Source: Ancylobacter rudongensis (GTDB lineage Bacteria; Pseudomonadota; Alphaproteobacteria; Rhizobiales; Xanthobacteraceae). From it: a stretch of DNA of 64,000 bases. Within the stretch, counting starts at the first letter, position 1. Every line of letters begins with the position of its first letter. Shown here piece after piece: positions 36,449 to 45,082 of this stretch. The notes below the pieces were generated by a model that worked only from the letters and a program-made list of their open reading frames with translations, had not been told where the DNA came from and searched no databases. The position numbers and the translations under genes were made by a program. The stretch lies in NCBI RefSeq assembly GCF_900100155.1, contig NZ_FMTP01000002.1:646711-710710 (forward strand). The letters are read 5' to 3'.

Positions 36449-36934
36449 ATGCTGCGCGACGCGGTGGAAGCCGACATTTCCGGCATTCTCGCCATCTATA
36501 ACCATGCCGTGCTGAACTCAACCGCAATCTGGAACGACACCCCGGCCGATCTCGCCAACCGCCTCGCCTGGTTGCGCGACCGGCAGGGGCGCGGCTACCC
36601 GGTCATCGTCGCCGCCGCACAGGGCGAGGTGCTGGGCTATGCAAGCTTCGGCGATTTCCGCCCCTTTGAGGGCTTCCGTATCAGCGTCGAGCATTCGGTC
36701 TATGTGTCAAAGGACGCACGCGGGCGGGGGCTGGGGCGGGCACTGGTGGAAGCGCTGTTCGCCCCGGCGCGCGCGCTCGGCAAGCAGGTCATGATCGGCG
36801 GCATCACCGGCGGCAACGAGGCGTCGCTCGCCCTGCACGCCCGCCTCGGATTCCGGGAGACCGGCCGCATGCCCGGGATCGGCACCAAGTTCGGCCGGCG
36901 GCTCGACCTCATCCTTGTACAAAAAGAGCTGTAA
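36449..36934 (+). CDS. GNAT acetyltransferase, phosphinothricin/methionine-sulfoximine type
   Basis: A 161-residue GNAT enzyme. Motif A is seen in VSKDARGRGLGRALVEAL, the acetyl-CoA-binding R/QxxGxG/A pattern. ILAIYNHAVLNSTAIWNDTP at the N-terminus and YASFGDFRPFEGFRISVEHSVYV are characteristic of the PAT/MddA group, which acetylates phosphinothricin or methionine sulfoximine. GGGAG lies 6 bases before the ATG. The natural substrate in this organism is unknown. Confidence 0.88.
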   Translation: MLRDAVEADISGILAIYNHAVLNSTAIWNDTPADLANRLAWLRDRQGRGYPVIVAAAQGEVLGYASFGDFRPFEGFRISVEHSVYVSKDARGRGLGRALVEALFAPARALGKQVMIGGITGGNEASLALHARLGFRETGRMPGIGTKFGRRLDLILVQKEL

Positions 36935-36997
36935 TTTACAATTGAACAACCTTTGCTTGTGTGGTGTCTTGAAACCGCTGTCAGGAAAGGACACGCC

Positions 36998-38224
36998 ATG
37001 GGTTGGGGCTATGCGTCACTGCTTCCGCTGGTCATCGCCTTCGGCATTCCCGCAATCCTGATCTTCATACGCAGCAGCGTGCGGCAGAAGCGGGCCGGCG
37101 TTGCCGACGAGATCAAGAAGGGCTTCGGCTTCAACGGCGACGCCACCCCGTCCTTCGAATTCGTCGAGGCGAAATACGCCCCAGACCCCAAGGACCGCGC
37201 CTGGCCACGCCTGTTCGTGAGTTCCATTCCTTTCTGCCTGGTGGCGATGCTCGGGCTGGAGATCATCTTCGCGTTGGCCGGCAAGGATGGGTCGAGCTTG
37301 GGAAACTGGATCGCGGCCAGCGCGTTGCTCGGCACCAATGGCGGCAAGGTGGAGGAGGTTACGGCGCTACTCGGCTTCGTCTTCGCCGGCGGCATCTTGT
37401 TCTCACTCGGCTATCTCATGCGCGCAGTGACGAATTTCGAGCTTGGGCCGCTGAGCTTCCTACGGGCGACCACCCATATGCTGATGGCCGCCGTCACCGT
37501 CGTCGTGCTGTGGCGGGCGACGCCAGCAGGGCCAGACTGGATTCCCTCCGGCACGCTGTGGTTCCTCGCCGCCTTCCTGTTCGGCTTCTTTCCCGATCTC
37601 GGCCTGCGCTACGCGATCAGCCGCGCGACCTGGCTACCGCTGAAGGGTGAGCGCACCGAGCTGCTCGATCGCGCGCGCGGCACGCCGCTGGAAGTAATCG
37701 ATGGCATCGATGCGTGGACACGGTTCCGGCTCGACGAGATGATGATCATGGACGTGCAGAACCTGGCGACCGCCAATCCGATCATGCTCTATGTCGAGAC
37801 ACCCTTCGGCCTCTATGAATGCATCGACTGGATCGCTCAGGCGCAACTGTGCACCATTGTCGGTCCCACCGCCTTCCTGGCGCTGCGCCGACACAATATC
37901 CGCACCATCTTCGACCTGGAGCGCGCCACGGTGTGCGAGGGGGCGACCGCCAATCTGCGGGCAATGATCGCCGATATCCTCGAGCAATGCGCCCGCGAAG
38001 ACGTCATAGCGGCAGCGGCTAAAAAGCCGGCGCCGCAGCCGGCCAGCGAAGTGCCCGAGCCGTCCGCGGCCGCCAAGCCGTCGGTTGCGCTGGTCGACGA
38101 CGACCGCAAGCACCTGTTCGAGATGATGCTGGACGACCTGCACGTCCACCGGCTCCGACAGGTATGGGAGCTGGTAGCGGCGAAGCTGGGTACGCCCTAT
38201 CGCCGCCTGTCGCCGCTCGCCTGA
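36998..38224 (+). CDS. Membrane protein of unknown function, 408 residues
   Basis: An N-terminal helix (SLLPLVIAFGIPAILIFI) is followed by a cytoplasmic segment and five or so further hydrophobic segments between residues 70 and 215. A soluble C-terminal half (about 215-408) includes IDAWTRFRLDEMMIMDVQNLATANPIMLYV and a Lys/Ala/Pro-rich linker. TPFGLYECIDWIAQAQL and LRRHNIRTIFDLERA in this half may form a helical interaction domain. AGGAAAGG precedes the ATG at 36998. No family is recognised. Confidence 0.75.
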   Translation: MGWGYASLLPLVIAFGIPAILIFIRSSVRQKRAGVADEIKKGFGFNGDATPSFEFVEAKYAPDPKDRAWPRLFVSSIPFCLVAMLGLEIIFALAGKDGSSLGNWIAASALLGTNGGKVEEVTALLGFVFAGGILFSLGYLMRAVTNFELGPLSFLRATTHMLMAAVTVVVLWRATPAGPDWIPSGTLWFLAAFLFGFFPDLGLRYAISRATWLPLKGERTELLDRARGTPLEVIDGIDAWTRFRLDEMMIMDVQNLATANPIMLYVETPFGLYECIDWIAQAQLCTIVGPTAFLALRRHNIRTIFDLERATVCEGATANLRAMIADILEQCAREDVIAAAAKKPAPQPASEVPEPSAAAKPSVALVDDDRKHLFEMMLDDLHVHRLRQVWELVAAKLGTPYRRLSPLA

Positions 38225-38234
38225 GCAAAGCATA

Positions 38235-38261
38235 CTGGCCCGGCACGTAGCGCCGGGCCAG
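38235..38261. terminator. Strong hairpin between convergent genes
   Basis: CTGGCCCGGC (38235-38244) and GCCGGGCCAG (38252-38261) form a perfect 10-bp stem with a 7-base loop, centred between the stop codons of the membrane-protein gene and ahcY. No T run follows, but the position suggests a bidirectional terminator. Confidence 0.7.
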
Positions 38262-38282
38262 CGGGACATGCGGCCCCTCGGC

Positions 38283-39695
38283 TCAATACCTGTATTGGTC
38301 CGACTTGAAGGGGCCTTCCACCGTCACGCCGATGTAATCCGCCTGCTCGGGGCGCAGCTTGGTCAGCTTCACGCCGATCTTGGCGAGGTGCAGCATGGCA
38401 ACCTTCTCGTCCAGCGACTTCGGCAGCACGTACACTTCCTTCTTGTACTTGCCGTCCTTGTTGTTGGCATAGAGCTCGATCTGCGCCAGCGTCTGGTTGG
38501 TGAACGAGGCCGACATCACGAAGGACGGGTGACCCATGGCGTTGCCCAGATTCACCAGACGGCCTTCCGACAGCAGGATCATCCGCTTGCCATCGGGGAA
38601 GGTGATCTCGTCGACCTGCGGCTTGATGTTGTCCCACTTCAGGTTCTTCAGCGACGCGATCTGGATCTCGTTGTCGAAGTGGCCGATGTTGCAGACGATC
38701 GCCCGGTCCTTCATCGCGCGCATGTGCTCGATGGTGATGATGTCCTTGTTGCCGGTGGCGGTGACGAAGATGTCGGCAATCGGCGCCGCCTCTTCCATGG
38801 TCACGACCTGGTAGCCTTCCATCGCCGCCTGCAGCGCGCAGATCGGGTCGACTTCGGAGACCATCACGCGGCAACCGGCCTGGCGCAGCGAGGCGGCCGA
38901 ACCCTTGCCGACATCGCCGAAGCCGGCGACCATGGCGACCTTGCCCGACATCATGACGTCGGTGCCGCGGCGGATGCCGTCGACCAGCGATTCACGGCAG
39001 CCATAGAGATTGTCGAACTTCGACTTGGTGACACTGTCGTTGACGTTGATGGCGGGCCACAGCAGCGTGCCGGCCTTCTGCATGTCGTACAGGCGATGCA
39101 CACCCGTGGTGGTCTCTTCCGAGACGCCCTTGATGCTGTCGGCGATCGCCTTGAAGTAGCCCTTGGGCTTCTCCTTGAGCTGCTTCTTCAGCAGGGCGAA
39201 GAACACTTCCTCTTCTTCCGAACCGGGAGCGTCGAGGAAGGCAGTGTCGCCATTCTCGGCGCGCAGGCCGAGATGGACATACATGGTGGCGTCGCCACCA
39301 TCATCGAGGATCATGTTGGGATAGCCGCCACCATGCCAGTCGAACAGCTTGGCGGTGTAGTCCCAATATTCGGTCAGCTTCTCGCCCTTGATGGCGAACA
39401 CCGGCACGCCGGCGGCGGCGATGGCAGCGGCGGCGTGGTCCTGCGTCGAGTAGATGTTGCACGAGACCCAGCGCACATCGGCGCCGAGCGCCACCAGCGT
39501 CTCGATCAGCACGCCGGTCTGGATGGTCATGTGCAGCGAGCCGGCGATGCGCGCGCCCTTGAGCGGCTGCGACGGGCCGTATTCCTCGCGGGTGGCCATC
39601 AGGCCCGGCATTTCGGTCTCGGCGATCGAGAGCTCCTTGCGGCCGAACGGGGCGAGATTGATGTCCTTGACGATGTAGTCGGTGGCGGCGGCCAT
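38283..39695 (-). CDS. ahcY: Adenosylhomocysteinase (S-adenosyl-L-homocysteine hydrolase)
   Basis: A 470-residue AhcY. The NAD-binding motif [10 protein letters not shown], the substrate-side [14 protein letters not shown] and the terminal PFKSDQYRY tail are diagnostic. It splits S-adenosylhomocysteine into adenosine and homocysteine and so keeps methylation, including CcrM's, running. An insert of about 40 residues between the N-terminal substrate region and the NAD domain (around [20 protein letters not shown]) is normal for this proteobacterial subclass. The start at 39695 follows AGGA. A palindrome lies 68 bases upstream. Confidence 0.97.
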   Translation of the reverse strand: MAAATDYIVKDINLAPFGRKELSIAETEMPGLMATREEYGPSQPLKGARIAGSLHMTIQTGVLIETLVALGADVRWVSCNIYSTQDHAAAAIAAAGVPVFAIKGEKLTEYWDYTAKLFDWHGGGYPNMILDDGGDATMYVHLGLRAENGDTAFLDAPGSEEEEVFFALLKKQLKEKPKGYFKAIADSIKGVSEETTTGVHRLYDMQKAGTLLWPAINVNDSVTKSKFDNLYGCRESLVDGIRRGTDVMMSGKVAMVAGFGDVGKGSAASLRQAGCRVMVSEVDPICALQAAMEGYQVVTMEEAAPIADIFVTATGNKDIITIEHMRAMKDRAIVCNIGHFDNEIQIASLKNLKWDNIKPQVDEITFPDGKRMILLSEGRLVNLGNAMGHPSFVMSASFTNQTLAQIELYANNKDGKYKKEVYVLPKSLDEKVAMLHLAKIGVKLTKLRPEQADYIGVTVEGPFKSDQYRY

Positions 39696-39762
39696 GAGGG
39701 TGTTCCTGTGCTGATCGTTTGGCCGGGTGATAGCAGCCTCGGCCTGAAAATACAATAACGAT

Positions 39763-39778
39763 ATAAAGATATCTTTAT
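39763..39778. promoter_or_regulatory. 16-bp palindrome upstream of ahcY, candidate SahR-type operator
   Basis: ATAAAGATATCTTTAT is a perfect palindrome in a short A/T-rich island, 68-83 bases before the ahcY start. ArsR-family regulators of S-adenosylhomocysteine and methionine metabolism (SahR) bind palindromes in front of ahcY in other proteobacteria. The assignment is inference; no regulator gene is adjacent. The rest of the 304-bp gap, 39779-39999, shows no ORF or clear signal. Confidence 0.6.
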
Positions 39779-39999
39779 GTGACGGTCCGAAGCGTCGCCT
39801 TCAGCGCGGCGGCCGGCTTGCGTGAGTAAGGCGCAGGAGGCCCCGAACGATACCCCCGGAGCCTTTCGCGAGCCTGCCTGAACCACGCGCGGCGTCGCCG
39901 CCACCGGCACGTTCAGCGACGGCGTTATCGGCGCGCCTCCAAGCGAGCCCGACGATCAGCTTGCACGTGCGGGGGAATTGCCGAACTCGCGCGGCGGGC

Positions 40000-40287
40000 T
40001 CACTCGCCTTCGCCGAAGCGGTTCGACACCAGCGCCTCCAGCGCGTCGATCGCAGCCTGCGCTTCAGCGCCGCTGGCCTCCACTAGAATGGTGGTGCCTG
40101 GGGCAGCGGCGAGCATCATCAGCCCCATGATGGAACTGCCGCCGACCGTCTCGCCGGCGCGGGTGACGCGCACATCGGCGTCGAAGCGTTCCACCGTCTG
40201 CACGAATTTGGCCGAAGCCCGGGCATGCAGGCCGCGCTTGTTGACGATGGCCAGCTCCCGCCGGAAGGCGTCCGCGGTGGCGCTCAT
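40000..40287 (-). CDS. ptsH: HPr phosphocarrier protein of the regulatory PTS
   Basis: A 95-residue HPr. The phospho-accepting His lies in NKRGLHARASAKF and the regulatory serine in GGSSIMGLMML, the target of HprK. In alphaproteobacteria this PTS lacks sugar permeases and acts as a signalling relay. The start overlaps the EIIA stop by 4 bases (ATGA). The Ser site together with the HprK gene shows that reversible serine phosphorylation is likely functional. Confidence 0.94.
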   Translation of the reverse strand: MSATADAFRRELAIVNKRGLHARASAKFVQTVERFDADVRVTRAGETVGGSSIMGLMMLAAAPGTTILVEASGAEAQAAIDALEALVSNRFGEGE

Positions 40288-40685
40288 TTTCCGGCCAGAA
40301 CCCGGCTGGCGATGTTGATATATTTGCGCCCGGCCTCCTGGGCCTGCGCCACCGCCTCGCCCATCGGCACCTCGCCGCGCACGGTGGCGAGCTTGACCAG
40401 CATCGGCAGGTTGATGCCCGCGACCACCTCGATATCCGGCGAGGTCATCACCGAGATGGCGAGATTGGAGGGGGTGCCACCGAACATGTCGGTAAGGATC
40501 ACCACGCCGCCGCCGCTGTTCACCGCCGCGACCGCATCGACAATGTCCTGCCGGCGCCGTTCGATGTCGTCGTCCGGGCCAATGGTGATCGTCTCGATGT
40601 GGGATTGCGGTCCCATGACATGTTCGAGCGCGGCGCGGAATTCGCTGGCAAGGCGTCCGTGCGTTACGAGTACGAGACCTATCAT
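40284..40685 (-). CDS. PTS EIIA component, mannose family
   Basis: A 133-residue EIIA(Man) domain protein. The active His is in LVLVTHGRLASEF (His9), and LTDMFGGTPSNLA is the family signature. With no EIIB or EIIC partner in the window, it fits the regulatory PTS of rhizobia in which EIIA receives phosphate from HPr. The start at 40685 has GGAG 4 bases upstream. Confidence 0.92.
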   Translation of the reverse strand: MIGLVLVTHGRLASEFRAALEHVMGPQSHIETITIGPDDDIERRRQDIVDAVAAVNSGGGVVILTDMFGGTPSNLAISVMTSPDIEVVAGINLPMLVKLATVRGEVPMGEAVAQAQEAGRKYINIASRVLAGK

Positions 40686-40866
40686 CTTGCTCCGCCGCAC
40701 GCCGGTCCGGCGCGACTGCAATGCTATTGCCGGAGGCATTGACCAGGGATCGCCCGCCGCCCCCTTTGCGGGGCGCACATCATCGTTGCGCTGCACATGA
40801 ATGGCAAGTACCGCTGGGGAAAATCCGCGCGAGGTCGCGCACGGCTCCCTGCAACGCCGTCCGGCC

Positions 40867-41343
40867 CTAGTCGGGCTCCGGCACTGTGAGCAGCAGAGCC
40901 AGCACCTGCTGCACCCCATCGCCGCCGGCAAATACAGGCAGGCGCTCGATTTCCAGCCCCTCGATCACCGTTCGGCGCGCCGATGGCTCCGGCAGGCGGG
41001 CGGCGTCGGCGGCGCCGAGATCGACCACGAGATCGATCGCGGCCTCCGCCACGAAGGGCAGGCGGCGCAACCCGACGCCGCGCACCTCGATAAGCCCGGC
41101 GAGATTGTGCGGCGCGGCAGCGAACAGCCGGGCGCCGCGCCGCGACAGAAGCACCCGGTCATCGGCCACCAGTTCGGCCGGCGGCGCCAGCCCGCCGCGC
41201 CCGGCCAGGATGAGCGAGAAGGCCAGATGCGACTTGCCGGCCCCCGAGGCGCCGCGGATCAGCACCCCCCGGTCGCCGATGCGGACGCAGGAGGCATGCA
41301 CCGAGGGGGAAAGGGGGGCCGCGCTGTCCTTCGCCTGCGCCAT
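40867..41343 (-). CDS. hprK: HPr kinase/phosphorylase, short alphaproteobacterial form
   Basis: A 158-residue protein equal to the C-terminal kinase domain of HprK. The P-loop is GASGAGKS (31-38), and LIEVRGVGLRRLP is the HprK signature. The N-terminal domain of Firmicute HprK is missing, as is usual in alphaproteobacteria. It phosphorylates the HPr serine and is linked to ChvG/ChvI signalling. It begins 11 bases after chvG ends and is followed by EIIA after a 181-bp gap. Confidence 0.92.
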   Translation of the reverse strand: MAQAKDSAAPLSPSVHASCVRIGDRGVLIRGASGAGKSHLAFSLILAGRGGLAPPAELVADDRVLLSRRGARLFAAAPHNLAGLIEVRGVGLRRLPFVAEAAIDLVVDLGAADAARLPEPSARRTVIEGLEIERLPVFAGGDGVQQVLALLLTVPEPD

Positions 41344-41354
41344 GGTTCCGCGCC

Positions 41355-43319
41355 TCAGCTCGCCGGCAGGCGGACGATGAAGCGGGCGCCGCCGGGCTTC
41401 GCCACCGGGATTGACGGCTCGCTATCCAGGCTCGCCACGGCGGCTGCCGTTACGGCAGCGGCCGCCATCTCGTCGGCGGACGCGACAGCAGCGGCGCTCT
41501 TGGCCTTGGCGCGCGAGGCCCTCGGCTTCTTCGCCGACGGCGCCGACGGTTGGGTTTCCGGCGGGCGGGCCTCAGCCGGGCGGTTCTCGGCCCAGATGCG
41601 CCCACCGTGAGCCTCGACGATCTGGCGCGAAATCGACAGGCCAAGCCCGGAATTCTGGCCGAAGCCCTGCTCCTCCGGCCGGTCGGTGTAGAAGCGCTCG
41701 AAGATGCGGCTCACCGCGTGCGGCGGAATGCCCGGCCCGTCATCGTCGACGATGATATCCACCGTGTCGCGGTGGCGCCGGCAGGTGACGCGCACCTCGC
41801 CGCCCTTGGCCGAGAAAGAGCGGGCATTGTCGATGAGGTTGTTGATCACCTGGCCGAGCCGCGAATCATGGCCGGGGATGACATAGGTGGAGCCCGCCCC
41901 CGGCGCCGGCTCGAAGGAGAGGCTCACCCGCACCCCATCGCCGCGCAGCACGTCATTATGCACGCCGGTGACGGTATTGAGCAGCCGGACGAGGTCCACC
42001 GGCTCGGATTCCTGGCGCTGCAGCTCGGCATCGAGCCGCGAGGCGTCGGAAATATCGGTAATCAGGCGATCGAGCCGCTTCACATCGTGCTGGATCACCT
42101 CCAGCAGACGGCCGCGCGAGACGTCGGATTTCGCCAGCGGCAGCGTCTCCACGGCGGAGCGCAGAGAGGTGAGCGGGTTCTTCAATTCGTGCGAGACGTC
42201 AGCGGCAAAGCTCTCAATCGCCTCGATGCGCGAATAGAGCGCGTCGGTCATGTCGCGCAGCGCTCCCGAGAGATGGCCGATTTCATCGGAGCGGCTGGTG
42301 AAATCCGGGATTTCGACCCGCGAGCGGGTCCGCCGGCGCACTCGCTCTGCCGCATCCGCCAGCTTGCGCACCGGGCCGGCAATGGTGCTGGCGAGCAGCA
42401 GCGACAGGACCACCATGACAGCCATGGCCACAAGGAATACCCGCACGATGACCAGCCGCTCGGCCGCCACGGCCTCGTCGATCTCGCCGCCCTGGGTGGA
42501 GAGCAGCAGCGCGCCGAGAATGGCGCGGAAACGCTGCACCGGCACAGCGACCGAGACGATGACCTGCCCGCGCTCATTGACCTGCACGGCGCTGGCCTTC
42601 TGCCCCTGCAGCGCCTCCATCACCGCCGGGTAGCCCTTGCCATTGTTGGGGCCGAGCTCCTTGTACAGCGGCAGGTCGCCGCGCTCGAACCAGAACTTCA
42701 TGCTGTTCCAGCCGCGCTCCATCCAGTTCGGCTTGGGCGTGGTCGGCGCGGCCATGTCGAAGCGCAGGATTTCGCCGCGCGCATAGAGCGAGCGCGAATC
42801 GAGCAGCAGCGCGCCATCGCGGTCATAGATGCGGGCCCGGGTGCCGGTGGGCTCGACCAGGCGCTTGAGCACCGGGGCGACGCGCTCGGGATTGATCGGG
42901 AATTCGAGCGGGGCGAAGCCATCCTCGCCGGGGCCATAGCTCTCGCCCGCCCTCAGTTCCAGCAGCCGCTCGGGATCGATGGTGATGGCGTTGGTCTCGA
43001 CCTGCGCCGAAGCGGCGATGGCGCCGGCGATGATCTCGCCCTGCACGATCAGGCTCTGCACCCGAGCATCGATCAGCCCGGCGCGGAATTCGGAGAGGTA
43101 GAGGATGCCCGACACCAGCACGCACATGCCGGCGAGGTTGAGCAGCACGATCCGGCGGGTGAGGCTTGAGAAGCTCTTGAAGGCGACGAAGTTGCGCGCC
43201 CGGCGCAAGGCGCCGAGAAGCCCCGCCCGCTCGGGCGAGCGGGACGACCTGTCCGTCGGGTGCCCGTCCTCGGCGACCGTCTGGCCGGCGCCGTTACGGG
43301 TCAGTTCCGGATCGAGCAA
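41355..43319 (-). CDS. chvG: ChvG/ExoS-type sensor histidine kinase
   Basis: A 654-residue kinase. Membrane helices lie at about 57-76 and 290-312 around a periplasmic sensor domain. A HAMP domain follows, then the phospho-acceptor His377 in FAADVSHELKNPL and an ATPase domain with N-box INNLIDNAR and DDGPGIPP. The C-terminus has an Ala/Lys/Pro-rich insert (about 581-643) splitting the last strand of the ATPase fold. The TTG start at 43319 is 8 bases after chvI. ChvG responds to acid and envelope stress, and in Sinorhizobium ExoS controls succinoglycan and motility. Confidence 0.93.
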   Translation of the reverse strand: MLDPELTRNGAGQTVAEDGHPTDRSSRSPERAGLLGALRRARNFVAFKSFSSLTRRIVLLNLAGMCVLVSGILYLSEFRAGLIDARVQSLIVQGEIIAGAIAASAQVETNAITIDPERLLELRAGESYGPGEDGFAPLEFPINPERVAPVLKRLVEPTGTRARIYDRDGALLLDSRSLYARGEILRFDMAAPTTPKPNWMERGWNSMKFWFERGDLPLYKELGPNNGKGYPAVMEALQGQKASAVQVNERGQVIVSVAVPVQRFRAILGALLLSTQGGEIDEAVAAERLVIVRVFLVAMAVMVVLSLLLASTIAGPVRKLADAAERVRRRTRSRVEIPDFTSRSDEIGHLSGALRDMTDALYSRIEAIESFAADVSHELKNPLTSLRSAVETLPLAKSDVSRGRLLEVIQHDVKRLDRLITDISDASRLDAELQRQESEPVDLVRLLNTVTGVHNDVLRGDGVRVSLSFEPAPGAGSTYVIPGHDSRLGQVINNLIDNARSFSAKGGEVRVTCRRHRDTVDIIVDDDGPGIPPHAVSRIFERFYTDRPEEQGFGQNSGLGLSISRQIVEAHGGRIWAENRPAEARPPETQPSAPSAKKPRASRAKAKSAAAVASADEMAAAAVTAAAVASLDSEPSIPVAKPGGARFIVRLPAS

Positions 43320-43326
43320 GGATCCG

Positions 43327-44025
43327 CTACTCCTTGAAGCGGTAGCCGACGCCGTACAGCGTCTCGATCATCTCGAAATTGTCGTCCGTCACCTTGAACT
43401 TCTTGCGCAGCCGCTTGATGTGGCTGTCGATGGTGCGGTCGTCGACATAGACTTGGTCGTCATAGGCCGCATCCATCAGCGCGTTACGGCTCTTCACCAC
43501 GCCCGGGCGGGTGGCCAGCGCCTGCAGAATGAGGAACTCGGTCACCGTGAGAGTGACGTTCTCGCCCTTCCAGGTGCAGGTATGGCGCTCGGGGTCCATG
43601 CGCAGCAGGCCGCGCTCCAGCACCTTGGCGCTGTCGGTCTCGCGCGGCAGGCTGCCATCCTTGGGGGCGAAACGACGCAGCACCGCCTTTACCCGCTCCA
43701 CCAGCAGGCGCTGGGAGAACGGCTTCTTGATGAAGTCGTCGGCGCCCATCTTGAGGCCGAACAGTTCGTCGATCTCGTCATCCTTGGAGGTGAGGAAGAT
43801 GACCGGCATGTCGCTCTTCTGGCGCAGCCGGCGCAGCAGCTCCATGCCGTCCATGCGCGGCATCTTGATGTCGAAGATGGCGAGGTCGGGCGGGTTGGTC
43901 TTGAAGCCGTCCAGGGCGGTGGCACCGTCGGTGTACGTCTGGATGCGATAGCCCTCCGACTCCAGGGCGATGGAAACGGAGGTGAGAATGTTGCGATCGT
44001 CGTCGACGAGAGCGATGGTCGGCAT
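43327..44025 (-). CDS. chvI: ChvI/two-component response regulator
   Basis: A 232-residue OmpR-type regulator. The receiver domain has the acidic pocket VDDD and phospho-Asp52 in [10 protein letters not shown], with Lys in KKPFSQ. The DNA-binding winged helix ends YGVGYRFKE. Sequence and location next to chvG mark it as ChvI. The ATG at 44025 follows AGGAAAG. It is divergent from hugZ. Confidence 0.95.
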   Translation of the reverse strand: MPTIALVDDDRNILTSVSIALESEGYRIQTYTDGATALDGFKTNPPDLAIFDIKMPRMDGMELLRRLRQKSDMPVIFLTSKDDEIDELFGLKMGADDFIKKPFSQRLLVERVKAVLRRFAPKDGSLPRETDSAKVLERGLLRMDPERHTCTWKGENVTLTVTEFLILQALATRPGVVKSRNALMDAAYDDQVYVDDRTIDSHIKRLRKKFKVTDDNFEMIETLYGVGYRFKE

Positions 44026-44213
44026 CTGCGCACTTTCCTGTTCGGCGGCGGTACACGAAGGGGTGAACCCCGCCGGCGTGGCCACAATGTGACACGCAAA
44101 CTGATTCAACGGAAATTAGCGCGTTTCGCGCCCGCCCGCCAATTGTGGCGAAGCGCTTGACGTCGGGCGCCGCGACGCACACCTCTTGGGCATATAGGGC
44201 GGAGCCGTTCCAC

Positions 44214-44963
44214 ATGTCAGAGACCTCATCCACATCCGACACGTTCGACCCGGCGCGGGCGGTCAAGCGCCTCATCCGCGAAAGCCAGACCGCCGCGCTG
44301 GCGACCCTTGATGCCGATGGCGGCCCTTATGCCTCGCTGGTGCAGCTCGCCAGTCTGCCCGATGGCGCGCCGCTGCTGCTGCTCTCTCAGCTCGCCCGCC
44401 ACACCGCCAACCTCCAGCGCGACGCCCGCGTCTCGCTGCTGGTCGACGAGCACCGGCAGGGCGACGAATTGCAGGGTGCCCGCGCCGGGTTGAAGGGCCA
44501 CATCGAGGTGATCCGTGCTCCCGACCTGCTGGCCACGGCACGCCGCCGCTTCCTGGCGCGGCACCCGGATGCGGCGGGTTTCGCCGGCTTCAGCGATTTC
44601 GCCTTCTACCGGGTGGACGTGGAGAGCGCCCATCTGGTCGCCGGATTCGGGCGGATCAAGGATGTGGAGGGCGCGGCGCTCTCCACCCGCATCGACGACG
44701 CCGAAGGGGTGCTGGCCGCCGAGGAAGGCGCCGTGGCCCACATGAATGCCGACCATGCCGACGCCATCCAGCTTTATGCGCTCCACCTCATCGGCACCGG
44801 CCCAGGCCACTGGAAGCTGGTCGGCCTCGACCCCGAGGGCTGCGACCTGATGGCTGGGACGCAGGTGCGCCGGCTCGATTTCGGCCACCGCGTCACCAAT
44901 GCGCAGGAGATGCGCGCAGCGTTGGTCGAGCGCGCCAACACCGCCCGCGCGGCGGCGGTCTGA
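44214..44963 (+). CDS. HugZ-family heme-utilisation / pyridoxamine-5'-phosphate oxidase-like protein
   Basis: A 249-residue protein. The N-terminal split-barrel domain begins VKRLIRESQTAALATLDADGGPYASLV, typical of the PNPOx/HugZ fold. The C-terminal DUF2470 domain carries HMNADHADAIQLYA. HugZ proteins bind and break down heme to release iron; flavin-free members exist. Heme residues cannot be confirmed by eye. It lies between chvI and the pckA-like gene, on the pckA strand. Confidence 0.85.
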   Translation: MSETSSTSDTFDPARAVKRLIRESQTAALATLDADGGPYASLVQLASLPDGAPLLLLSQLARHTANLQRDARVSLLVDEHRQGDELQGARAGLKGHIEVIRAPDLLATARRRFLARHPDAAGFAGFSDFAFYRVDVESAHLVAGFGRIKDVEGAALSTRIDDAEGVLAAEEGAVAHMNADHADAIQLYALHLIGTGPGHWKLVGLDPEGCDLMAGTQVRRLDFGHRVTNAQEMRAALVERANTARAAAV

Positions 44964-45082
44964 GCGTTAACCCAAGCGCGACAATCCCCGCTTTGGCCAC
45001 ATAATCGTCTCGGAAACTCGCGCAAAACGCCCCTTTGGACTCCCATGGTCCCGCCTCCTGTCATGCGTAGGAGAAGCCGACC

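Noticed and set aside
39696..39999. S-adenosylhomocysteine riboswitch before ahcY
   Set aside because: No match to the SAH riboswitch core was seen; the only clear signal is the short palindrome.
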